A stretch of DNA of 6,089 nucleotides. Source: Planctomycetota bacterium. GTDB lineage: Bacteria > Planctomycetota > Brocadiia > Brocadiales > Bathyanammoxibiaceae. The translations under genes and the position numbers were made by a program. The notes beneath the pieces were generated by a model. The model saw only the letters and a list, made by a program, of their open reading frames with translations. It was not told the origin of the DNA and did no database searches. Position 1 is the stretch's first letter. Each line of letters starts with the position of its first letter. Below, in pieces: positions 1 through 5,169 of this stretch. The stretch is taken from contig JAUVQR010000098.1 in assembly GCA_030598065.1 (NCBI GenBank), positions 1 through 6,089 of the forward strand, read 5' to 3'.

Positions 1-20
1 GAAGGCAATACGAATTTTAT

Positions 21-116
21 CCGCCTCGTCTCCGTCTGCCTCGTGGGCATGCGGACTGTTCGCCAAGTGCGGACAAGAATGAGACGAATAGCCACCCCTC
101 ACCTATGGCGAGGCGG
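21..116. repeat. 96-bp repeat, copy 1, with terminal inverted repeats
   Basis: The core begins CCGCCTCG and ends CGAGGCGG, a perfect terminal inverted repeat. Complementarity continues outward to an 11-bp arm pair (18-28 with 109-119). Inside are a second inverted pair (26-32 TCGTCTC with 81-87 GAGACGA) and a local hairpin at 97-113. The copy differs from copy 2 at 5 of 96 positions (39, 47, 50, 51, 68). It is too short to encode anything. A non-autonomous mobile element (MITE-like or REP-like) or a repeated structured RNA both fit. I cannot assign it to a known family. Confidence 0.85.
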
Positions 117-185
117 ATATTCTTCCTTTCCCGCTCATTCTTGTGGGGAGGAAATATAAGCCGAAAAAGGCTGAATGTCAAGAAG

Positions 186-209
186 AAAAATTTGCCGGGG
201 AGGGCCCGG
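186..209 (-). terminator. Candidate intrinsic terminator of the minus-strand operon
   Basis: Read on the minus strand, a stem CCGGG-CCCTC-CCCGG (209 down to 195) is followed by CAAATTTTTCTT, a short GC-only stem plus a T-rich tail. It lies about 165 nt beyond the cytochrome stop codon, past repeat copy 2. The stem is only 5 bp and the T tract starts after a CAAA spacer, so it would be weak. It is the best intrinsic terminator seen downstream of the operon. Confidence 0.45.
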
Positions 210-265
210 ATAAGGCGTGGATTCTATAACGTATTATCATTAAACAGCTTATAGGGGATACAATT

Positions 266-361
266 CCGCCTCGTCTCCGTCTGTCTCGTGGACAGTCGGA
301 CTGTTCGCCAAGCGCGGACAAGAATGAGACGAATAGCCACCCCTCACCTATGGCGAGGCGG
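266..361. repeat. 96-bp repeat, copy 2, with extended terminal inverted repeats
   Basis: This is a direct copy of 21-116 at about 95% identity and the same length. Its arms extend far into the flanks: 255-273 pairs with 354-372, 18 of 19 positions being Watson-Crick. The exception (261 against 366) is a G-U pair in a minus-strand transcript. The core is flanked on both sides by AATT, a candidate 4-bp target duplication. Three of the five differences from copy 1 (292, 295, 296) create an ACAGT/ACTGT hairpin at 292-304. The right arm ends 3 nt from the cytochrome stop codon, so the repeat forms the start of that operon's 3' untranslated region. Confidence 0.87.
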
Positions 362-375
362 AATTATATCCCTTT

Positions 376-1032
376 TTAATGCTTCCCGTACTCTAAGGGC
401 GTGCCCTTTCTGGTCGATAGTATATAGGCCTCCAGCTCCTTCATTTCCTTGCCGCTTTCATCGAGTTTTTGGCCCTCCAACGGGTTTTCAATGCACCAGT
501 TAATCATTTCTCTGAGTAAGACGGCCTTCTTGAGCTGTGTCTGAAACTTGGGATACGTTTCAGGATGGGTGTTAGAGCCGTCGGGATGGCACATATCGCA
601 AGAAATGCCGTTGGTGCCCAACTTGGGGGAATGGTAGAGCTTGTAGCCCTTTTTTATCATCCTGTCCACCTCCGACTGGAAGGTATTTTCCTCCCGGGGT
701 GTATGGGGGGTTCCCTTGTGGGCAAGGAGCTTCGACGTCTTGAGCTCTTCATAAGCTACCAGCATGGTACTGGCTACCTTCTGAGCGATATCCCTCGGCA
801 TGGGCTCTCCGGGTTCAACTCCCTCTACCGCGATTATGACCTTGGTCTTGCCGTCACACAACCTGAACAGCCGCGCCCCCTTTGCGGTGGGCGGAAGGTA
901 TTTGGTGCATGACATGGTCCCGAGGTATTTTACGTTCGTCTGTGCGTTGTCTATGCCGGCCTTGGCTTCATTCAGGCCGGAGAGGAGCAACAGTGATACC
1001 GTTGTTAATAGAGATATATAGCTGGATTTCAT
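376..1032 (-). CDS. Periplasmic monohaem cytochrome c, SoxA/TsdA-like C-terminal domain
   Basis: This 218-residue exported cytochrome has a Sec signal peptide (residues 1-25, hydrophobic TVSLLLLSG, likely cleavage AKA|G). Residues 26-115 form an unrecognised N-terminal region with Cys42 and Cys59, a possible disulfide. A class I cytochrome c domain follows, with CDMCH at 145-149. The tail INWCIENPLEGQKL...GKEMKELEAYI resembles SoxA, thiosulfate dehydrogenase (TsdA) and related cytochromes. Met197 is a candidate sixth haem ligand and Cys180 an alternative. The start is firm: AGGAGGT sits 6 nt upstream (1039-1045). It is the last gene of the block, 54 nt after the phosphoesterase. An electron-transfer role, perhaps feeding the two upstream peroxidases, is inferred from context only. 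A sulfur-oxidation role is less likely because no other sox or tsd gene is nearby. Confidence 0.93.
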   Translation of the reverse strand: MKSSYISLLTTVSLLLLSGLNEAKAGIDNAQTNVKYLGTMSCTKYLPPTAKGARLFRLCDGKTKVIIAVEGVEPGEPMPRDIAQKVASTMLVAYEELKTSKLLAHKGTPHTPREENTFQSEVDRMIKKGYKLYHSPKLGTNGISCDMCHPDGSNTHPETYPKFQTQLKKAVLLREMINWCIENPLEGQKLDESGKEMKELEAYILSTRKGTPLEYGKH

Positions 1033-1086
1033 GGTAAGACCTCCTGAAGGCCTGAAGATCCGAAAAATGTCTCGTTTTAGAACCCT

Positions 1087-2142
1087 CTAATAGGACGGTC
1101 CCGGCTCAAACGTGCCAAGGGCTTGGGTCATCCACAACCTTGGTATTTCCTCGTACGTTATAAGCCGTGGCTTACGTGCCCAAAGGTTGTACGTGGTATT
1201 CACCTGTCCGCTTGAGAGTACGTCAAAAGTGCCGTCTCCACAACCGTCAAACTGGTCGAACGGGTCTGCCCTGTCCATCTGGATGGTAAGTTTCGGGACG
1301 CCCCTGGGTGCGTAGGGCCATGGCCAAGCCGTGGATAGCATGCCGTGGAAGGTTATGTTGCCGATCTGGTTGAGCAGGACCTGGTGCGTGTGTCCGTGCA
1401 CTACCGTTACGGCGTCAAACCTGGATAGGATTTCCTGGACCTGTTCTGCGTCGTCCGTCCAGAAGTTCCACGGTTTGTAGTACTTATAGAGTGGAGAGTG
1501 GGAGAAGACTATCACGGATGTCGAGCTGTCAATCTTTGAAAGGTCTTCTTTCAACCACTCCCTTTGCTCCTTACCTACCGTAAACGACCTGCCGTTGGGG
1601 TTGTCGAGCTGGGCCATGAAGAGCATCCTCTCCATAGGCGTCATCTTGGGCTTGGTCCAGTAGTCCTCGACTATCACGCTGTTCAGCACCACGAAGTGGA
1701 CCCCCTTATGGTCAAAGGAGTAGATGTCCTTGCCGAACAGTTCTCTCCACTTCTTTCCCATATCGAAGTACCAATCGTGTTCTCCCACCATCATCTTGAC
1801 GGGCGCCTTGAGTTGGCTCAGGATCTGGTTGCCCAGTTCCAGCTCTCCCGGCAGGCCGAGTTGTGCCAGGTCTCCTCCATACAGGATAAAGTCCGGCTGC
1901 GGGTCGAGGCTGTTCATGTCGTTTATGCCCTTTTCAAGCGACCTGACAAACCGTTCATTGACCTTTCTTTCGTAGAGGTGAGAGTCTGAAACGTATGCGA
2001 AGGTAAAAGGATTTCCCTCCTCGTGCGCGGCGGCCTCCATCTTGAATAGACCGATACTACCGAGTGCCGTCGTTGAGACTGCAACCTTTAAGAAATCGCG
2101 GCGTGTTATTGAAGAGCTTCTTTGTACTCTTCTGGTTTTCAT
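1087..2142 (-). CDS. Tat-exported calcineurin-like metallophosphoesterase
   Basis: This 351-residue protein begins with a twin-arginine signal (TRRDFLK at residues 13-19, then a hydrophobic stretch to about residue 38). It is therefore probably exported folded, with its metals already loaded. The dinuclear metallophosphoesterase motifs appear in order: D53-S-H55, GGD at 89-91, GEHD at 120-123, His215 in SHSP, and GHTH at 250-253. The third motif is normally GNH[D/E]; here Glu121 replaces the usual Asn. The substrate cannot be read from sequence; the fold covers phosphomonoesterases, phosphodiesterases and nucleotidases. The C-terminal 70 residues, after GHTH, are aromatic-rich and unassigned. 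AGGAGGG lies 9 nt upstream (2152-2158). The 136-nt gap before it is the largest in the block, so separate transcription is possible. Its link to the peroxidases is unexplained. Confidence 0.93.
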   Translation of the reverse strand: MKTRRVQRSSSITRRDFLKVAVSTTALGSIGLFKMEAAAHEEGNPFTFAYVSDSHLYERKVNERFVRSLEKGINDMNSLDPQPDFILYGGDLAQLGLPGELELGNQILSQLKAPVKMMVGEHDWYFDMGKKWRELFGKDIYSFDHKGVHFVVLNSVIVEDYWTKPKMTPMERMLFMAQLDNPNGRSFTVGKEQREWLKEDLSKIDSSTSVIVFSHSPLYKYYKPWNFWTDDAEQVQEILSRFDAVTVVHGHTHQVLLNQIGNITFHGMLSTAWPWPYAPRGVPKLTIQMDRADPFDQFDGCGDGTFDVLSSGQVNTTYNLWARKPRLITYEEIPRLWMTQALGTFEPGPSY

Positions 2143-2278
2143 GGGATTTGACCCTCCTAAAAAGACAAAAGTATGAAGGGTAGTTAGATATGCTGATACA
2201 GGCCCGTATTACGCAACCGGCTCTACCTCCCAATTCTCGTTGACCCAGGCGTGTCTTGTCGTACCATGCTTTACGTCG

Positions 2279-3304
2279 TTATTTCGTTGATTTTACCAGT
2301 TGGTCAATGTTGCTGCTGGTCAATGACTTCATAAACTCTACGAGCGCCTTCTTTTCCTCTTCGGTCAGATTCAGGGGTCTTATCTCTCCTGAGAGAAAGG
2401 GGTTAGGGTTCCCTCCCCTGTCGTAGAATTCTACCACGTCTTCCAGCGTCTGCTCGCTGCCATCATGCATGTACGGTGCGGTAAGGGCGATGTCCCGCAG
2501 GGTGGGCGTCTTGAAGGCCCCCCTGTCCTTTTCTTCCTTTGTCACGTCATATCTTCCCAGGTCGGGGTCAGGTTTGTCCATGCCGACGCCAAGATTATGG
2601 AACTTGTTGTCGGTGAAGAGGGCGTAGCTCCCCACAAACTCGTGGCACGTTATGCAGCGGCCCTTTTCTTCAAATACTGCAAGCCCTTTTTTCGCCTCAT
2701 CGCTGAGGGCATTCTCGTCGCCTGCGTACATGAACCGGTCAAACGGCGAGTTTCCGGAGAGAAGCGTCCTCTCGAACGAGGCTATGGCCCGTGCGATGTT
2801 GTCTATAGTAATCTCTTCGCCGAAGGCGTCCTGGAAAGCCTGTTGGTACTCCTTTATTCCCCTGAATTTCTCGACAACCGCATCGTGCGACGGCATCCCC
2901 ATCTCGACCGGGTTTATCATGGGCCCCTTCGCCTGTTCCTCAAGCGATGGCGCACGGCCGTCCCAGAACTGTAGGTCATAGTTGGCCGCGTTCAGCGTGG
3001 TGGGCGCGCTCCTGACGCCCTTCTGTCCGTCTATGCCGGTGGACACGGGCGCTGCGTCAGCAAAGCCTTTACCGGGGTCGTGACAGGTTGCGCAACTTAT
3101 TGTGTTGTCGGCGGAGAGGCGCTTGTCAAAATACAGCTTTTTGCCCAGGGCTACCTTTTCAGGCGTGACGGGGTTGTCCTCCGGGATGATGGGTTCGGGT
3201 ACTCCAAGCGGAGGCGGGTAATCCTGTGCCGAGAGGGTGTTTGATGAGAGAAGCAGGAAAAAAGAGATGCAGGTTAAAAAGAACCTGGTTGTGTAAACTG
3301 TCAT
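2279..3304 (-). CDS. Dihaem cytochrome c peroxidase / MauG-family protein (paralogue A)
   Basis: This is a periplasmic dihaem enzyme of the CcpA/MauG superfamily, which reduces hydrogen peroxide or uses it to oxidise a protein or small substrate. From the chosen start it has 341 residues: signal peptide 1-26 (cleavage LSA|Q), first haem CATCH at 71-75, second haem CITCH at 217-221, inter-haem Trp114 in FWDGRAP, likely catalytic Glu134 in NPVEMGMP, and the family motif TAPYMHDGS at 275-283. Tyr294 in VVEFYDRGG falls, by hand alignment, where classical peroxidases have the axial Met and MauG has Tyr. An in-frame TTG at 3361 would add 19 residues, but the ATG at 3304 gives a normal signal peptide and has a strong ribosome site. 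It is about two-thirds identical by eye to paralogue B, 63 nt upstream. Confidence 0.95.
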   Translation of the reverse strand: MTVYTTRFFLTCISFFLLLSSNTLSAQDYPPPLGVPEPIIPEDNPVTPEKVALGKKLYFDKRLSADNTISCATCHDPGKGFADAAPVSTGIDGQKGVRSAPTTLNAANYDLQFWDGRAPSLEEQAKGPMINPVEMGMPSHDAVVEKFRGIKEYQQAFQDAFGEEITIDNIARAIASFERTLLSGNSPFDRFMYAGDENALSDEAKKGLAVFEEKGRCITCHEFVGSYALFTDNKFHNLGVGMDKPDPDLGRYDVTKEEKDRGAFKTPTLRDIALTAPYMHDGSEQTLEDVVEFYDRGGNPNPFLSGEIRPLNLTEEEKKALVEFMKSLTSSNIDQLVKSTK

Positions 3305-3306
3305 GG

Positions 3307-3316
3307 CCTCCTCTCC
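3307..3316 (-). promoter_or_regulatory. Ribosome binding site fixing the start of peroxidase A
   Basis: The minus strand reads GGAGAGGAGG then CC and ATG. The distal GGAG is 8 nt from the ATG and the proximal AGGAGG only 2 nt, so the first is at normal spacing. No comparable site precedes the upstream in-frame TTG at 3361, which supports starting at 3304. Confidence 0.65.
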
Positions 3317-3332
3317 AGCAATAACAAACCTT

Positions 3333-3361
3333 ACTATACATCTTAGTACCGGAAAAAGCAA
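3333..3361 (-). promoter_or_regulatory. Candidate sigma70-type internal promoter for peroxidase A
   Basis: On the minus strand TTGCTT (3361-3356) and TATAGT (3338-3333) are separated by exactly 17 nt, with a run of A just upstream. The -10 box matches 5 of 6 consensus bases; the -35 box matches only its TTG. It lies in the 63-nt gap between the two peroxidase genes, so it would let paralogue A and the genes beyond be expressed without the peroxiredoxin and paralogue B. Confidence 0.4.
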
Positions 3362-3367
3362 TTTTTT

Positions 3368-4429
3368 CTAGGAGCCGGGTATGTCGCTTGACGTAAGCGA
3401 CTTCATGAACTCGACCAACGCTGCCTTTTCATTGTCGCTCAGTTTGAGCGGCATCATTCCCCCGTCAAGGTTGGGGTTCGGGTGGCCTCCCTTGTCGTAG
3501 AACTCAACGACTTCTTCCAGCGTCTTATCGCTGCCGTCGTGCATGTACGGGGCGGTAAGGGCTATGTTGCGCAGGCTGGGCGTCTTGAAGGCGCCCTTGT
3601 CCTGTTCCCTACCCGTCACCTCGTAACGGCCCAGGTCAGGCTTTTCATTGCCGGTATCAAAGCCAACTCCCAGGTTGTGGAAGTTGTTGTCGGTGAAGAG
3701 CGCGTGACTGGCGGTAAACTGGTGGCAGGTGACACAGCGGGCCTTCCCCACAAACAGGCCCATCCCGGCCATTGCCTGTTCGCTTATGGCGTCTTCCTCT
3801 CCGGCATAGCGGAAGCGGTCGAACGGCGAATTACCGGACAGTAGCGTCCGCTCGTATGCCGCTATGGCCTTGGCGACGTTGTCCATAGTTATCTCACCGC
3901 CGAAGACCGCTTGAAACCTCTTCTTGTAGTCCTCTATACCCTTCAGCTTATCCACCAGGAATTGATGGGAAGGCATTCCCATCTCTATAGGGTTAGCTGG
4001 AGGCCCTTTTGCCTGTTCTTCCAGTGTTGGCGCGCGCCCGTCCCAGAACTGGGTGTCCATGTAGGCCGCGTTTACGCTCGGCGGTGCGCTGCGGCCCCCC
4101 TTCTGGCCCTTTATGCCTGTGGATACGGCCCCTCCGTCCGTGCCGGCAAGCCGCAGGTCGTGGCAGGTAGCACAGCTTACCGTGTCGTCGAACGACAGGC
4201 GCTTGTCAAAGTAGAGCTTTTCGCCAAGGGCAATCTTCTCCGGGGTCATCAGGTTATCTGCCGGTATCACCAGGTCGGGAAGCCCCAGGGGGGCCTTTAC
4301 CTTCTGACGACCATCTTCATTAAATATTACGCATTCCATGGCCCCCGTGTCGGCGTGAGCGAGACAGGGGTTCAGGCTATACAGGAGAGATAGCACAATA
4401 GGCAGTAGCACGCTGAAGTGTATTCGCAT
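3368..4429 (-). CDS. Dihaem cytochrome c peroxidase / MauG-family protein (paralogue B)
   Basis: This is the second dihaem peroxidase-like protein, 353 residues, aligning with paralogue A almost end to end. It has a signal peptide of about 26 residues (AHA|D), first haem CATCH at 86-90, Trp129 in FWDGRAP, Glu149 in NPIEMGMP, second haem CVTCH at 232-236, and TAPYMHDGS at 292-300 followed by Tyr311 in VVEFYDKGG, matching Tyr294 of A. Differences from A include a longer mature N-terminus (residues 27-47, with Cys33), an altered loop after the first haem (LRLAGTDGG), and a Met-rich stretch before the second haem. It follows the peroxiredoxin by 15 nt, so co-expression is very likely. A role in periplasmic peroxide removal or protein oxidation is inferred from family and neighbours. 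Confidence 0.95.
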   Translation of the reverse strand: MRIHFSVLLPIVLSLLYSLNPCLAHADTGAMECVIFNEDGRQKVKAPLGLPDLVIPADNLMTPEKIALGEKLYFDKRLSFDDTVSCATCHDLRLAGTDGGAVSTGIKGQKGGRSAPPSVNAAYMDTQFWDGRAPTLEEQAKGPPANPIEMGMPSHQFLVDKLKGIEDYKKRFQAVFGGEITMDNVAKAIAAYERTLLSGNSPFDRFRYAGEEDAISEQAMAGMGLFVGKARCVTCHQFTASHALFTDNNFHNLGVGFDTGNEKPDLGRYEVTGREQDKGAFKTPSLRNIALTAPYMHDGSDKTLEEVVEFYDKGGHPNPNLDGGMMPLKLSDNEKAALVEFMKSLTSSDIPGS

Positions 4430-4436
4430 CGTTGAG

Positions 4437-4444
4437 CCTCCTCC
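4437..4444 (-). promoter_or_regulatory. Ribosome binding site abutting the peroxiredoxin stop codon
   Basis: On the minus strand the peroxiredoxin stop TAA (4447-4445) runs directly into GGAGGAGG, 7 nt before the ATG of peroxidase B. The terminating ribosome would sit on the next ribosome site, which suggests translational coupling of the cytoplasmic and periplasmic enzymes. Confidence 0.75.
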
Positions 4445-4972
4445 TTATGCCTTGCCCAGGGTCTTTTCGCCGGGCTCCCAATGTACAGGGCACAGCTCCC
4501 CTGTCTGGAACGCCTGGAGTACCCGCAGTATTTCTTGGACGTTTCTTCCTACGCTGAGGTCGGAGACCAGAGAATAACGTACTATCCCGTCCGGGTCTAT
4601 TATGAACGTGCCGCGGAGGGCGATACCTTTATCGGTGACCAAGACGCCGTAGGCACTGCTCAAACGGTGGGAGGTGTCGGCGATTACCGGATATTTTACC
4701 GCTTTCAGCCTGCTGTCCGTCTCATACCAGTTCTTGTGAGAGAACTCGCTGTCCGTGCTTGCGCCGACAACGACGGCGTTCAGCTTCTTGAAGTCGCCCT
4801 CCATCTGCGCGAAACGCTCAATCTCTGTTGGACATATAAAGGTGAAGTCCAGGGGATAAAAGAAGAGCACCGTCCACTTGCCTTTATTGTCACTGAGCTT
4901 AACGGTCTTAAACTCGCCGGCTACGTAGGCCGTTTCCTCAAAGGCGGGCGCCTTTTGTCCGACTTTTATCAT
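4445..4972 (-). CDS. Typical 2-Cys peroxiredoxin (AhpC/Prx1 family)
   Basis: This 175-residue cytoplasmic thiol peroxidase reduces hydrogen peroxide and organic hydroperoxides. The active site PLDFTFICPTE (40-50) contains Pro40, Thr44 and the peroxidatic Cys47. The conserved Arg120 lies in ALRGTFIIDPDG. The resolving Cys161 is in GELCPVHWEPG, the Prx1/AhpC arrangement. No signal peptide is present. The protein stops soon after the resolving-Cys motif (KTLGKA) and shows no C-terminal YF motif, so it is likely less prone to overoxidation than eukaryotic Prx1. No AhpF-like reductase is present in the window; thioredoxin or another donor is probable. AAGGAGGG lies 7 nt upstream (4980-4987). It is the first gene of the minus-strand block. 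Confidence 0.97.
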   Translation of the reverse strand: MIKVGQKAPAFEETAYVAGEFKTVKLSDNKGKWTVLFFYPLDFTFICPTEIERFAQMEGDFKKLNAVVVGASTDSEFSHKNWYETDSRLKAVKYPVIADTSHRLSSAYGVLVTDKGIALRGTFIIDPDGIVRYSLVSDLSVGRNVQEILRVLQAFQTGELCPVHWEPGEKTLGKA

Positions 4973-5169
4973 GTCAAAGCCCTCCTTCAGCTGCTAAATT
5001 TAGTTGATGAAAATCTGTGCAGAACTGTGTAACATTTCTCTCTGCAGAAAACTATTTTTTTCTAAGGTATACCCGATTGCAGCAAAAAGCAACCCTGATT
5101 CTGCCACCGCCGTTTGACCGGAGGTCGTGGTCTTTTTTGTAGTTAGAATGGGGAGCTGGAAAGGGAAAA
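4973..5169. promoter_or_regulatory. Divergent promoter region between peroxiredoxin and ChaN-like gene
   Basis: This 197-nt gap separates two divergent genes, so at least one promoter per direction is expected. For the minus strand, TTGCTT (5092-5087) and TATACC (5071-5066) are 15 nt apart, a poor but possible pair. For the plus strand, TAGAAT (5144-5149) is a good -10 without a matching -35, and would leave a leader of only about 14 nt. Small dyads stand out: CTAAATTTAG (4994-5003), TCTG-TG-CAGA (5014-5023), TCTGCAGA (5041-5048) and GACC-GGA-GGTC (5116-5126). None matches a regulator site I can name with confidence. Confidence 0.5.

Larger units (their letters stand above)
1..375. other. Non-coding left end with two 96-bp repeats and a terminator-like hairpin
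   Basis: No credible protein gene is visible in these 375 bases. The region holds two direct copies of a 96-bp repeat (21-116 and 266-361), separated by about 150 bp of AT-rich spacer. In the spacer are a minus-strand terminator-like hairpin (186-209), a weak 4-bp hairpin (159-172, AGCC/GGCT) and a loose inverted pair CTATAA/TTATAG (224-229 and 249-254). The region lies directly downstream of the minus-strand operon, so it is its 3' untranslated and termination region. Confidence 0.75.

Noticed and set aside
21..361. CRISPR array or tandem repeat array
   Set aside because: There are only two units, each 96 bp with internal inverted repeats, 149 bp apart. Unit and spacer lengths do not fit CRISPR, and no cas gene is present.
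288..503. 71-codon plus-strand frame starting inside repeat copy 2
   Set aside because: It begins inside a non-coding repeat and continues antisense through the end of the cytochrome gene, without a ribosome site.
376..1032. SoxA or thiosulfate dehydrogenase as a firm function for the cytochrome
   Set aside because: Similarity is limited to the C-terminal cytochrome motif, there is a single CXXCH, and no SoxX, SoxYZ or other sulfur-oxidation gene is nearby.
3305..3361. Longer start for peroxidase A at an in-frame TTG (3361), adding 19 residues
   Set aside because: The extension would put about 20 residues ahead of a normal signal peptide, has no ribosome site, and ATG 3304 has a strong one. 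The same bases also hold a promoter-like pair.
4481..5032. 183-codon open frame on the plus strand opposite the peroxiredoxin
   Set aside because: It is antisense to an unmistakable peroxiredoxin, has no ribosome site and no recognisable motif. Other plus-strand frames at 1564-1989, 2465-2974, 3482-3844 and 3911-4393 are rejected for the same reason.
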